From Gracilaria gracilis (taxonomy: Eukaryota; Rhodophyta; Florideophyceae; Gracilariales; Gracilariaceae), in the NCBI GenBank assembly GCA_030374805.1, contig JARGSG010000209.1, forward strand, positions 558,001 to 622,000: 64,000 nucleotides of DNA, in the 5' to 3' direction. The position numbers and the translations under genes are program-made. This document shows positions 23,213-35,382 of this stretch, one piece after another (positions within the stretch are counted from its first letter, which is position 1; each line of letters begins with the position of its first letter). The notes beneath the pieces were generated by a model, which ran no database searches, was not told the origin of the DNA, and saw nothing but the letters and a program-made list of their open reading frames with translations.

Positions 23213-24000
23213 TTGCGGAGGCAACGGAGGACTTTGGCGGTATGAATAGGGTGTGCGGCATTGTCAGTAACAACACTAGCTTCTGTGTGAAAACCAAACG
23301 GATTGTTTTGGAAAGGTTTAAACAGTTGACTCCTTCTCAGAATCCAACGCATCCAGCAGATCTGCTCATGCAGGATATTGGGCAACTGTCTTGGATAAAT
23401 AAAGTATTGTCAACCGTCGCCGAGGTCGTCACAGAACTAAGAAACCACAGAAAACTTTATTCTCGATTCAAAACCTTGGATTACAAACAAATTTTTATGC
23501 TAATGAATGCTGGGTACCGAGCAAAAACACGGTATTATGTCGTGTATGGACAAACAAAGGTGTCCAACTACGCTATTTTGCAAACAAGGATGACCTCTAC
23601 ACGTTTTGCTTCTCCCGAATCTATGGTTTGTTCTTTCATTCGAGCCAGAGAGGTCCTCAAAAAGTTGATGAAATGTGAATGTTTTCTTTCGACTCTATGG
23701 ACACCTGGAATGAGGCACAAACATTCATTATTTAAGTCGACTTTTACGAATGTTGCCCTTTTTGTGGCGTGTGCCACCATGTTCTACACCCTCCCCCCCA
23801 CTGAGCCAGTACCTCCGTATATTTGACGACGAGTCATCGGTTGCATCGGAGGTGTACATTGCTACATGGGAGCTTGACTGAAAGCTTTATGAACTCCCTA
23901 CAACTGACTTTTTCACTGAAGTTCAGAAGGAAGAGGTGCCTCGATGTTAGCGGAATGCTAGTTTTGGTGTCAAAAATGACCGAAATAAAATGATCGAAAA
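23213..24000 (+). pseudogene. hAT transposase, 3' part
   Basis: It continues EATEDFGGMNRVCGIVSNNT, where the family usually has the 'vTDna.Nm' block. Then come MQDIGQLSWINKVLSTVAEV and TSTRFASPESMVCSFIRARE, the 'k...vv..l..h' and 'TRf.S...ml' regions of hAT. A degraded tail runs to about 23900, and the shared 50-bp block follows. The C-terminal dimerisation domain is not recognisable. Confidence 0.65.
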
Positions 24001-24114
24001 CCACTGACAACTTCATCTTTTTTGGATACCTTCCAGCCTCTTTCAATCTGGCCACCCCTTCTCAAGATAGGATAGCATCCCCCAAACCTCGTCCAGCATC
24101 TCCCGCTCTACCAA

Positions 24115-26145
24115 AATGCAATTCATCCAGCGTGACATATCCAACCTTCTCGACCCTTTTCTCTCCTCCGCCATCACTGACTTCCCTTTCCTTGACGCTA
24201 ATGTCTTGCTCCGCCATTATCACCCAATCATCACCAGCTACTGCGCTGAAATCCTGGAAGCAAAGGAAATTCTCGCCATCTCCCACGGCACTCGCCCCCA
24301 GCATTCATGCCACCGATGTACCGTCCCATGCTCCGAGCTCCATCTACACATTCCATCCGCCTCTTCAATCCCACACCAAGACTTTCGCCGCTCGCAAATC
24401 ACACTCTGCCCCCCTGTAAGATACTGAAAAGGTTCTTCTCTTCAGAAAGCACATAATTGCCCGTAACACCGACAGAAAGGCCGTTGAATCACTCTACTCC
24501 CTTTCACTCGCCAAATAATCCCCCCTCTTCGGGTCTTACGCTCTCTTCAGCATTACCGTTCCCTTCTCCCCTTACAACATCTTTCCCTTCGAACCACTCC
24601 ACAACTTCCCCCTCGGCATCCCAAGCTCATCAAGCTCGCAGTCATTGAGAGATGCAATTCGGAGTCACTCTCCATTACTCCCCTTTCCTCCATGTCCCGT
24701 AGTTCCATCGATTCCGTCCGCTCTTCCATCCTCAAACACGCGAGCACCATCTTCGCCGTCATCGAAAAGCACTCCGCAGCCACAGAACTCCACATCGACT
24801 TTTCCTCTTCCGACAACGGTCAAACCCTTACCCGTATCACCACCACCAACGGCGTACGTGGTATGCTCGAAGCAAAAGATTACCACTAACTCGACATATT
24901 CTTCCCCTTCATCCGTGCATTCTTCGACTGCTGCTGTGACGAAGTCGATGCAGCTCCCACCACTTCTGTTTTCACGAAGTACTCTGATCCTCTCCTCTTC
25001 TCCATGAGGTACAACACCTCCCCAGAATGAACCGACTCCTGCCTCACCGACCTCCAATTCGAAATCCGCTCCTTCAAGCGCACAGCCGTGCTCTTCCATG
25101 GCCAACACCACACTTCCAGCCTTGGCACCCTAAATTTCCCTTTCCTAGACCACATCGTCGAATATATTCGCCGCTTCGAAGGCCTCCACTTCAACGATGC
25201 GGGCATATTTGAACACGCCCACTCCCTTTTCAAGTCACACTACTCCAAACCTCAGAGCCCAGGGCCACCGCACATGAAGAAACCATTCGCGCACTCCATG
25301 ACTCCAACGCCACGAAAGATTGAAACACCCTTCCAACCAACCCTTCTAGCACTTTCTCCTCTCCTGTCCTCGCCTCTCCCATCCAATCCCGCCAAACCGG
25401 TTTGGTCCGTGATGGAAAACTCATCTCATTCGCTGATCTCACCACCGCCCACAAATTCTTTCACTCTAATCCTCATTTCAATATCAATCCCAAATCTCTC
25501 CAAGACCTCTACCCCACCGACACTTTCTCCATCCTTCAACAAATTGGAAATGACGCCCTCCCTTTATTCATCAACTTTTTCTCGAAGTCCTAGAACTTTC
25601 GGAGAACTCCCCCACTTTACATCGCACCCGAATCACCATAGTCAACTCCGCTTACGTCGCTGGTGGTCATGTACCATCACTCGACCACTGCATTGAAGTG
25701 AGAAACGAGCTCGCGCTCTAGAGCTTCCCATTTTATCTCATCCAACGAATATTTGCCGCCCCTTCCTTCGGGACTTCTAAATCCCCAAAGTTCCCTCACG
25801 TCCTCGTCGCAGCCACCAGCTCCTCCAACTCCACCTCAATCGTCTGGGTCTGCAAAACGCATCTCCCTTTTTCGCTTCACACTTCCTTCTTCAACTCCAT
25901 CTTCCAAAGAGTTCGCCTTCGTAAAGGTCAAGGAGCTCGTCCCACCGAGGGACGAAGTCGATATCACCCTCAACTGCGTATGCCTCCGATGTGCAGCAGA
26001 CGATAAACATAACGACGCCACCCATCCAGTTCAAATCTCCACCCACTTTACATCCGATAACGTTTCTTCGTATTCTACCGGGACTCCACTTCCAGGTCAT
26101 ACTTCCCATCCCCAACATAAAACTTATTCCATAGGATTTTCATAA
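24115..26145 (+). pseudogene. Plavaka-like transposase, C-terminal two thirds (copy 3)
   Basis: It aligns block by block with the copy at 44018-40812: HPIITSYCAEILEAKEILAI and HGT, a Cys pair (CHRCTVP), FEPLHNFPLG, then GVRGMLEAKDYH, then FPFLDHIVEYIRRFEGLHF, DAGIFEHAHSLFKSHY, and a C-terminal FAFVKVKEL-type segment. The N-terminal finger part is missing and the blocks lie in several frames with stops, so it is dead. The gene points toward the ORF-X copy at 28690-26190, the same convergent layout as the other copy but inverted. Confidence 0.65.
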
Positions 26146-26189
26146 ACCAATCACTACCACCCTTTTCCCGAGGAAAGATTGGAGATAGG

Positions 26190-28690
26190 TATAGGATGAA
26201 GAATATATATCAACTCGTCATCATTTCACAGCTATCTCTCCTCCTCCCCCTTGCAATCATCCTACCGTCTCCTCTCTCCTCCTTCTGCCCCATCCGTAAC
26301 CTATACCCAGTGCCCAGCCAAACGACTGAAACTGGTCTCCCTCCAGGCGGCAGGCTGCTATGTAGCAATCAAGAACCGCTTCAAGTCTCCGCGTTATATT
26401 CTCCATTAAGCATTCCTCCCTCACCGCCAAATACACCTTCTCCCTCGATAAAATCAACAGCCCAATTGTTGCAGTTCACTGGGAATTCCCTGAAACACAC
26501 CTTGGATCTCCCTATAAAAATCTATCGTTCTCAAATTCTTCGCCGTGCTCGTCCCTCAGCGATTCCCATGCCACCTCCAATATACCCTCCACTGCCCTTG
26601 GCAGATACCTCCCATATAATGTAGAAAACAAGAGCTTGCTTCGTTCTCTCCGTCGCACACCTTCGTTCATAGTCTTCACGAGACACCCAATCCACGCATG
26701 AAGTCTGGCGAGGTGCATCACCGTTCCACCCATATACATGTACTCCTCTAACACTGCCGCCGCCATTCCATTCTTTAAATACTTGTCTTCATCATCACAG
26801 CTCCACGATGGAGCATGCACAGTAGACCCAGAGTACGCAAGATCTTCGAAACTACTCATTCTCCACGCGTACAACTGGTTCATTCCACCCTCTTAACCTC
26901 TTAACTTCCCATAAGCTTCTTGTGAGCCACGTCCATCTGCTTCTTCAACTCCTCACCAAGCTCCGTCCCCTCGCTGGGCTTCGCCCGCTTCACAATCAAA
27001 TCATATCCCAGTAAAGAGAATAATCTGTCTCGAGCAGTCCGCTTTCGATCCCAAATCCCATCGCTTATTGTCTGCTTCATATGCTTCCCTAGACGCTCTT
27101 CTGCGCTTACATACACCACGCACTCTTGTTTTCTCCCCACTTCTTTTATCGTCTCCCACGTCTTTCCCATTATTTCTGTCTCGACCGCATACTTCAACAA
27201 CACATCATTTCCACCCTCCGTTGATGTTTTGTACGCCCTAATCCCATATGAAATCTGAAATGGAAACCTAAGCATCATCTCCTTCTCCCCAACTACAAAT
27301 ATGCTCTCCTCTCTAAATCTTCTATGGTCTCACTCCTGGTTTTCCAGCTTCTACCAACCGTTCTCGTGTCGAAACAAAGTTCAGACGCCTCCAATTTTGC
27401 ATAATGAAGAATCCTACCATATGAAGCCCTTGCGAATTCATGAAAACAAATTTTCCATTGCAGTATCATACTTTCGGCGCCTTCTCAGCTTCTTTTCTCC
27501 ACCACCTCGCTTCTTCCTTTTCAGTGCCTCGCAAATACTCTCGATCAACACATTTGGCTGTTTGTTTTCATCCTTCAGCCGTCTCAACTCTTCCTGCTTC
27601 AGCTTCAAACTCACTATCACTGTATAGTGATCTTTCTTCATATTATCAAACTGTCCCTTAAGCGAATTCACCCTCTGAACGAGTGCAGATCGTAGCAATA
27701 CGCTAAAGTCTACTTATTGCCTTCCTGTTCCAGTGTAGATCCTTTTTCATCTCCTCGATTTCTACCTCCGCTTTCTCCACGACCGCCATCACTTTCGTTT
27801 TTCACATCATTCGGTAGAAAAAACGGTGTTACGCATTACACGCATAATCTGGGGTGCTCATGGTACCTTCTCCACGCCATTCACTTCCCGACGCCGTTCT
27901 GCTTGTACGTCGTCCTCCCCTTCAAAATCTCTCTCAACCACTGCCGCTGTCTCTCTGACAATTCTCTTGGTTGATCCACAACTTCTACGTCGTACACCCT
28001 TTTCGTGCATATGTTATCGCCACTGATCTTCCCAATCCAAAACTTCAAAACCCCCCAATCCATCAACCAAATTCCCTATTCTTCTCTCACCACCCTCCCC
28101 TGTTTCATGTTCCGCCATTGGCTGCATGCGACTCACTTCTTCCTTCTCCCGGTTAGTAGTCTGTTGGGCGAAACCAATGCTTTTCTATTCTAGCACTTTA
28201 TTTGGCGTCACACGAACCAGCACCACCATCCCCGTCAGCTGACTCCTCACTCTCTTTTTTTCTCCTTCCACCTCTTCGTGTACTCCATCCAAAGGAACTC
28301 TATCACCTTTAGTTCCCTTTCTTCCTCTTAAACGCCCACTACCGAATCCGGGACTACTTCTTGCAATCGTTCTTTCCTCAACACCCGTACGAAGCTCTTT
28401 ACCCTTCACTATCGCATCCACGCAACATTTTTCATGGAAAGCTTGCGCAGTTTCTGCGCCTCTTTTACGGACATCTCTCTCCCGACCACCGGGCAGAACC
28501 TTCTCGGTATACCTCACTTCGCTCTTATGCTTTTATTGGGACTAACGTCTTGTTCTCGTGCGTTCGCAGTAGATTTCTTCACCACCGCACCTACCAGTTG
28601 CTCCATTTCCTCCGATGATCAGCCTTCAACGCTCTTCCCAGCACCGTCGCTCCTCCCCGTACACTTCCTCCGTTTCCCACGTAAAGCACT
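26190..28690 (-). pseudogene. ORF-X, coiled-coil partner of the Plavaka-like transposase (copy 1)
   Basis: The minus strand holds, in order, a basic low-complexity N-terminal part, a coiled coil near 27690-27450 (LKLKQEELRRLKDENKQPNV), the block KHMKQTISDGIWDRKRTARD then RLFSLLGYDLI (27120-26990), the block MHLARLHAWIGCLVKT (about 26720-26650), and SREKVYLAVREECLMENITR near 26450. The same blocks occur in the same order at 38496-40799 on the plus strand. Frames shift several times here. No known family is recognised. The product would be about 600-700 residues. It always faces the transposase tail to tail. Confidence 0.55.
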
Positions 28691-28719
28691 TCAAGACGCA
28701 TGCGTACTTCACTGTAGGG

Positions 28720-29441
28720 AATCTCAGTAATTGAGAGAAACAATCCCATGCCTTCGTTACGAGCTGCACACTAAAGCCAAAACGCTGAACTTGGAGTTTG
28801 TTTGATATTTGAACATTCACAAAAGGTGTGGGATATCCCTTGTCTCCTCTTTTCCTCTTCTGGCCTACACCTCTATTTTCCATGGAAACTTTTTGAATGA
28901 GCGAGAGAAAGAGAATCCTTTGGAAATGTGTGACAACGGTTGTGGCAAACGGGGGGACCACTCGTCCCACTCGCTTCGAAGGTATTTTCATGGAATTGAA
29001 AAACTAGGTCAAAGTCACATTCTTCGGTATTCCTTTAAAGTTCACCTCCGTGTAAGCATTCCAGAAATCCGTTACACGCCAGTCTCTATCATCGTCCGAG
29101 ATGTAAAATAACCTCGTTGAGAGGTATAGCTGGCGATAATAACTCTTCAGCGATACGACCCGTAGCTCACTGTCAGTAAACGACGGATTTCCTGGACTCA
29201 CAATAATATTGAAGTAATTATTTGCTAGCTGTAGGATGTTACGTTTCTTGATAATGTGATCAACGAACTCACAGTGTCACACCTTCCTTGGTCGGTCTTC
29301 ACCTTGAATTTTCCACGCATGATCTCGGATTGCAAGGCATACTCTGACAAGCTCATCTTCAGATCCATACAGTTTTCCGACCTCCATATCGCAGCTTAAG
29401 GGTGCCGGTGACGGAGAACTCGATGTACTTTGTGGAACCAT
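28720..29441 (-). pseudogene. Gene C of the composite element, partial copy
   Basis: From the ATG at 29441 it reads MVPQSTSSSPSPAP and continues with blocks found again at 56319-55312: FTDSELRVVSLKSYYRQLYL, DFWNAYTEVNFKGIPKNV and MKIPSKRVGRVVPPFATTVV. The match stops near 28720 (FPTVKYA), where it abuts the ORF-X copy. No methyltransferase part follows here. The function of this N-terminal region is unknown. Confidence 0.65.
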
Positions 29442-29504
29442 TTTATGCAAGCACGGAAAGGGGGTGTATTGAAATGTTCAGGGGTTTGATTCGAATTTTC
29501 GGAG

Positions 29505-29640
29505 CGGACGGGAGATTCCAGCGAACTGAAGACGATATCACAGGGGAGAAGGCAGCGCACGGGAGACTGCAACGGGTGGGAGATAACTTCCAACGAGATA
29601 TGAGAGTGCACGGAAGACGGATGAGGGAGGGAAAGGACAG
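29505..29640. repeat. Degenerate 17-bp minisatellite upstream of gene C
   Basis: Purine-rich CGGACGGGAGAT-type units recur through this stretch, just upstream of the gene C start. The clearer version is at 56376-56510. Confidence 0.45.
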
Positions 29641-30187
29641 AAACTATACAGCTTGAAACGGGTTCTTTCAACGCGACAGGGAGATGAGCACAATGACTTA
29701 GATGCACGAGAAGCTGTAAAGAGGTGTCATGAAAGGCGTAGACCCTCGAGAGCTACGGATATTCGTGAATGCAAACATATACGCAAAGTTATAAGGAACT
29801 TCTGGTACGACAGCGGACCGAGGTGGCGTGGCGCTTTATTAGTGCACTGAAAAAGCGCAACGACACCCCTGTCCGCTGTCCCAAAATATATTCTATTTTC
29901 CATGTTTTTCCACGACAGCCTGGGACTGCGGACCGGAGCGTCGTGGCGCTTCATCAGTGCATCGGTGCACTGATGGGGCCCCACGACAACCCTGTCTGCT
30001 GTCAGCGGCGCTTTGGTGATGCCACGTGTGGCACCACCTCAACTTTATTACTCACGGCGCGGTGACAGCGGGCCATGGTGCACTCCTGCTTCATCGCTCA
30101 TGGCACGGGGGCGGTGCCATTTGTGCTACCACCCCCATTTTCATCATTCGCGGCGCCTTGGCCTAGCGGAGCGGGGCGTCATGGCGC

Positions 30188-30240
30188 TTAAACCCTAAAA
30201 CCTTAAACCCCTAAACCCTAAAACCCCTAAACCCTAAAAG
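30188..30240. repeat. Interstitial telomere-like tract (CCCTAAA type)
   Basis: Seven or so units mix CCCTAAA, CCCCTAAA, CCTTAAA and CCCTAAAA. The complement TTTAGGG is the telomere repeat of plants, many algae and oomycetes. The tract is short and lies inside the palindromic hub. Confidence 0.75.
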
Positions 30241-30304
30241 ACATCACGGTTCACTGTCCTAAAAAATATTTTTGATTCTTTTCGAAACCAGCGGCTGGAC
30301 AAAG

Positions 30305-30646
30305 ATGATATTCTATGTTTTCAACATTTCCCATCCCAGCGACACGTATGGCGCTGTATACAAGCCGTCCCCACTCCCCCTTCCAACACCTTCTATCCCT
30401 TACCTTCTGCGAGGTCACACCTTCTACCGGGATGTATTCATTTTCTTCCACAACCGAAAGTATGTCTCGATTGCGGAAATGGAAAAATACATCTCTATCG
30501 AAGGTGACACAACCTCACGCTTTCTAGCTAGGAAAAAGACATCCAATGGATGGTATATTATAAGTACAGCTTTTTTTATATTATTTACTGGATGTCCTAT
30601 TCCTATGCTGCTGGCGCAAGTTTTTGCACACCCACACACTTCCTAG
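30305..30646 (+). CDS. ORF F, small protein of the hub
   Basis: From the ATG at 30305 the frame gives about 113 residues: MIFYVFNISHPSDTYG, a Pro-rich stretch, then FYRDVFIFFHNRKYVSIAEM and EKYISIEGDTTSRF, ending in a hydrophobic tail. The same peptide blocks occur inverted at 57754-57496 (VSVADIERYISVEAGTPSR), but there in more than one frame. Conservation of the peptide in two diverged copies suggests it was once coding. No family is recognised. The C-terminal part overlaps the first hairpin unit. Confidence 0.4.
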   Translation: MIFYVFNISHPSDTYGAVYKPSPLPLPTPSIPYLLRGHTFYRDVFIFFHNRKYVSIAEMEKYISIEGDTTSRFLARKKTSNGWYIISTAFFILFTGCPIPMLLAQVFAHPHTS

Positions 30647-30912
30647 CTAAGATTGGGGCATCGTTTGTGCGATATAAAATTAGTACATCACGTATTTTTA
30701 TAAAATACGAATAACGTCCTAATGTTCTGGTGCTTGCGTAGCTTTTCGTATTTTGTCACAACCGTGTGGCTAAGAATAGGGTAACCATAGTAAGTAGTAC
30801 TGCGAAGGTAGCATACCTTCATGCTTCGAGGCTAAGATTAGGACATCCTTTCTAACACATAAAAATAGTACAGCTTCTATTTTTATGTTGTTCAACGGAT
30901 GCCTTAATACTC
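30527..30912. repeat. Hairpin-unit array, copy 1
   Basis: Imperfect inverted repeats follow one another at about 30527-30600, 30650-30715 and 30836-30912; in the last, arms around CACATAAAAATAG and CTATTTTTATGTTG flank TACAGCTT. The units share GGACATCC and CTAGCTA-type words with the array at 57010-57530, in opposite orientation. Confidence 0.55.
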
Positions 30913-31816
30913 CACTGCTTCGAAAGGGTTTCGTATTTGGTCCCAACCATTTGGTTAAGAATGTAAATATAATAAAAAGATATACGGCAAGCTATAAAGA
31001 ATGGCTCCACAAGTATGGTTGGGGTGGCTGGGATGCGAAATGTTGAGAATATGAAATATCATCTTTGACCAGCCGCTCTTTTCGAAAAAATTTTTAAATT
31101 TTTTCTTGGGACAGCGCACCAGGGTGTCTCGGCACTTCATCGGGGCACCCATACAGCGCTCCGACACTTCTGACCGCTGTCCCAAAGCCCCGTAAGTGAT
31201 GGACCTGGGGCGATGGCTCATGTGGCAGCGTCAACGTACCATGAGCGGTGAAAAGGGCATGCTGTCAACGCGCCGTGAGTGATGAAACTGGGGTGTTCGA
31301 ATACATGGCACCGCAAAAGCGTCGTTGAAAGTGGACATGGTTGTCTTGGCGCTTCATCGGTGCAACGATGAAACGCCACGACACCCCGGTCCGCTATCCC
31401 AAGATGAAATTAGTCCGCCACAAATTTTAATTTATTTCTTTATTGCTCAAACATTTTTTCTAAGTTTACTATAGATGTTATTAGTTTGATATAGCTGAGC
31501 AAAAGTCCCGCGAGTATGCTATAAAAATTTATATAGGGAGAGTGTAAAGTTTAAACTAATATTGAGGGGACGCGCATTGGTGATGAAGTAGACGGAAAGG
31601 AACGAGAGTGCCACTTACAACTACATAACGGATCTCAAGAGCGTTCATGAATGTAGCTAATAACCTTTTCGATTCTATCAGCCCCATGTAGTCGCAATGC
31701 AGCCTCGCAAGCATAAAAGGGGGCGGGATTCAAGGCGCCCGAACGCAAGTACAGGATTATCAGAAATGACGCTCCTAACACGAGAAAGAGGGAGGGCAAA
31801 CGGCACAGCGCCACGA

Positions 31817-33512
31817 ATGACACCACCCCGAGCAATGATAAAGAAGCCTTCGCCCACTGCCACGCCGGTAGTGTAATGCTGTGAGGCGTTGTATTTGTTT
31901 GTGAAGGTTGGAACGGAAAAGAGCAGTGTGAAAGTGGGAACCGCGGGGATGAGGGGTGTGGGGTCTGCCAGTGGTCCCGGGAAGGCTCTTCGCCGTTCAT
32001 GCCATGGTAGTTTTCTAAACACGACTGCTCTAGAAGGTGAAGACTTGGTTTTGATCTGGAGGACGAGGATTATAAGTCATGGAAGCGCGAAGTATCATTA
32101 CCGTTTTTAAGGTCTTGAAGACCCACCAAATACGATGAACGAAGTTTTCTCTGCTGGGTTGTATGCGTAGAATACGTCGATAATCACCCTAATCGAGATT
32201 CTGCAAAGTCCTGCTCCTGAGTCCGAAGCTAGGAAGTCTTTCACATCTCTGCCTAAGAAACTGGTTTCTGTGGAGGTCGAATAATATGCTGAGAAAGCTT
32301 CCAAAACTCCAGGAAAGTTTTCTCAAGGGAAGACGAAGCCCGTAAAATTGAGCGCCCGCACCATACAGGACTCGGCGACGATGTTCTGGAGGTCTCTCAC
32401 ACGAGCAAGGCTCCTCTTGCTGACCCGGAAGAGGAATTGTTCGATGAGGAAGACAGTGTTTTGTCAGAAAAGGTATACAAGACCATACCTCTCCAGAAGA
32501 TTTCCGTCTTCGACTATGAGATGACTAAAATGCCGAGGAAGACAGTACGAAATGTGAATCTGGCACACAAGGAGGCGACGATGATGAAATTTCGCAACTT
32601 TGGGTGGCTTACGTGTGCAGGTTCGATTTCTGTGACATCTCTAGGAGAGTATGAGGAGAGTATGATATTAATGAGATAGTTAATGATGGGGGTATTGTTG
32701 TGCCCGTAACACCCATAGAAGGATGTCAACGAATTCTTGTGCTACGATACTTTCATGAAGAAGGCGGGAAGTGGGCGGATATAGTCCGTTCTCTGGATAT
32801 TGTGCTGTGGGAAAGAAAGGATGGGAAAGCCACCAAAATGAACGAGGTACTTAGACTCGGCAATCACCTCAACGAAATGAGTTCGAATTTGCTGAAGATG
32901 TCATTTGCAGACAAAATTCATAGCACTGTATCTTTTGGGCACAATTTCATGGCGGAATCACATTTGGATGTGAAGAGCATTACTTTGAAGCAGTTATCTG
33001 GTGCTTTGGAGGGTATTGAGGATATCGGGGACTACAACGTGCGTCACTTGATGCGTTACGCGACATTGGCTCTGAAGTATGTGGAATGTGAGGGGCTTTT
33101 GGAGTTCTTTGAGAAGGTTTGTGAGAATGATCCAGCCCTGATGTTGACGCATGTTTCGAGTGACCTCCTGATGGGTCTCACCGATGGGCAGTTTCGATTT
33201 GTCGTACGCTGCTTGCAATGGCATGTGGAACTGAGATCGTCTTCTCCTACGAAAACCGGTCGTTTTGAGGACATTAGAAAGCACTTCTTTCAATGTGCGA
33301 TAGGTATCTACAACCTATGTAATCTAACCGGGAAGAAGAAGAGAATTAGTGTTGAAGAATTATTGCTGACCGTGTTCAACTTAGGAGGAAGAAATGTATC
33401 TGTGATGGAATATATGGGTCTGCGGACAGCAAAAATGGAACTTAGCAGTGCGAGCCGTTTATGGGGCCAGATGGTGTCTAGAAGGGTGAAGACTGCGGGC
33501 AACAAGATTTAA
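31817..33512 (+). pseudogene. Gene B1 of the composite element, copy 1
   Basis: It starts MTPPRAMIKK at 31817 and matches the copy at 58459-60260 almost throughout: KVGTAG, ISHGSAKYHYRF, then a long open part 32700-33512 with VVPVTPIEGCQRILVLRYFH, RHLMRYATLALKYVECEGLL, HVSSDLLMGLTDGQFRFVVR and VSVMEYMGLRTAKMEL. Unlike the second copy it goes straight on into the gene D region; the dioxygenase-like and reductase-like genes are missing. The first third is more decayed than the last. Function unknown. Confidence 0.6.
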
Positions 33513-33849
33513 GAAGTTTTCAAAGTATCCCTTCAAACTTCAGAAAAAGTGAAAAAGAAAGAGTTTATGGTACCCTTTGTACTTGAGAGGTGGTGCATCG
33601 GGGGCTTCAATTTGTTATGGTATGGTACGACATGGAAAAATTGTGGAGATTTATTAGAAAAAAATGGAAATTGGGCGGAATGGCGGGAAATTGGAGTATA
33701 TATGAATGGGTTGCAAATGGTTGTGCAGCGCAAGTGGGTTTGTGAATGACAGTGCCACCAGTGTGTGAAGTCGGGAGGATCGCTGCAACTTTTGGGTTCA
33801 TCTCGCTTGTTGTTATATCTCTGGTCATGAACCGCCGTTTATCTCCGCG

Positions 33850-34196
33850 ATGGCTAATGGGTACGTCAAGGACGAGGAGCTAGTGACTCTACTTCACCGG
33901 ACGGAGGAACCAGAGATGCCACAGGGAAGGAAGAAGGAGGGTGGAGACAAGGTTTGCATGGGGGAGAAGGAGGGAAATGGGGAAGGAGAGGGGGTGGGGG
34001 TGATGGGGGCGGAGGGCATGGACGACCTGAGAAGAGGTTTGCGGCAGAGATTGAGGAGCGGTTGAGGAGGAATGGAGGAGATCTGAAAGAGCATTTTGAA
34101 GATTGGCTCTCTGAAATGATGGGCAAGATGGGAGTGGTGGTGCTGAGTGTGTCGGAGATTGGGGTGCCAATGAATATGATTTCGACGATTCGGTAA
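33850..34196 (+). pseudogene. Gene D, copy 1
   Basis: MANGYVKDEELVTLLHR opens at the ATG 33850, then an EEGG/GEGE low-complexity part, then in a shifted frame RFAAEIEERLRRNGGDLKEH and MGVVVLSVSEIGVPMNMIST. It matches the N terminus at 63558 (SNGYVEDEELVAPLHR) and at 36675. The 300 bases upstream also match the leader of the 63-kb copy. Function unknown. Confidence 0.5.
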
Positions 34197-34199
34197 AGG

Positions 34200-34600
34200 A
34201 TGAAGTTAGCTGGAGTAAGGAGTGGAAGGCATGTGAGTGAGAAACTTGCCTCGGCAAGACGCGGTTGCCAAATTTCGTTTGCGGCGAATGGAAAATAGCC
34301 ACCCTTTCTTCGGTTGCGCGAAGTTTCGCACCCAATGATGGGTATCCGATGGTACTTCAATGAGTTCTCACCGAACCCAGTGGCGGCCAGTGACGTACTT
34401 GGAAACGAGTACTGGAAGTACGGGTGACTGAAGGTACTACTTCGAATGGAAAATTGGTCACCTGTAGAGAGGCAGAAGGTGACCAAAATAGCAGACGTAC
34501 TGTAGAAAGCACAGTTGAATATCTTTGCTGTAAGTCGTAAGAATGATTGCGTTGGTTCGTAATCTACCAAGTTAGTTTATATCTTGACAGTTTTTCCTGT
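34200..34600. other. No gene recognised
   Basis: Beyond the homology to the 63.9-kb gene D region (to about 34240) nothing can be supported here. Confidence 0.4.
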
Positions 34601-34602
34601 TG

Positions 34603-35382
34603 CTATACATGGGTATTGGAAACACTATAGATAAAACTGCAATTGATTGAAAAAACCATTGACCTGCCATTTGCAATGTTCCTCGACATTTGAATTTCTC
34701 TGCCCCAACTACTGCATATGTCTAGCAGTTGTTGCAGTCCACTATCTGTCTTTGCCATCAGAATGACATCGTGGGCAAATGCACTTGCACCTCGATCCCA
34801 CACATTATATGGCACCTCTTGCACTCGATATAGTATGTAATCAATGTACATTTTGAACAATGTACAGCTGAATGAGTCACCCTGTGGCACTCTAAGAGTC
34901 ATTTCTACTTCCTCATCTTTTCAATTTCTATTTATGAAAGCTTTGACTAATTTCAGCAGCAGAGTAGTCATTGCCACATGCTCCGGTCGTCACCTCGATA
35001 CGCACACTGGCGACAAGAGTTTTCGGTTCACTTTGTCGCACGCCTTGGTTTGATCCAGAACTACCACACGCGAGTGGCCGTTTATGATGATGTTACTCAC
35101 CTCTTCAATCGACTGTTCCGTTCTATTCTACTTTGAGAACCTATACTGATATTGATGAAACTCGATGTAGTTCATCACGATCGAGTTTAACGCAGCCGAA
35201 ATTGCTTTACGCAAGTGCGACAGAATAGAGATCGGTCGGTAGTTGGATGGTACCGAGATGTCGCTTTTCTTGTACACGGGCGCGACTGTGTTCTGCAAAG
35301 TGGAATACTGGGTGCTATGTTTGAAATAGTTGCTAGTTTTAGCGATCATCTGGGCGCGCGCGGGGGTGGCAGAGGCTGGCAC
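34603..35382 (-). pseudogene. LINE reverse transcriptase fragment
   Basis: The minus strand gives APVYKKSDISVPSNYRPISI (35280-35210), the 'p.fKkgd...p.nYRPIsll' block; then NGHSRVVVLDQTKACDKVN, the 'vllD..kAfd.v' block; then LRVPQGDSFSCTLFKMYIDY, the 'vpQGs.lSp.LF..yi.di' block; then FAHDVILMAK, a decayed form of the catalytic 'yaDD' motif, with His in place of the first Asp. The blocks lie in more than one frame, and the endonuclease and 3' end are absent. It directly follows gene D sequence on the same strand. Confidence 0.75.

Larger units (their letters stand above)
29809..31400. repeat. Palindromic satellite hub, copy 1
   Basis: About 75-bp palindromes lie at 29809-29881, 29921-30003, 31108-31183 and 31331-31400. 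Each opens with a variant of GGGACAGCGGACC, has a centre near GGCGCTTCATCGGTGCACC, and closes with the complement. Spacers share CGCGCCGTGAGTGATGAA and GGCACCACC motifs. The hub separates minus-strand gene C from plus-strand gene B1, and holds the telomere-like tract, ORF F and hairpin units listed separately. Confidence 0.8.
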
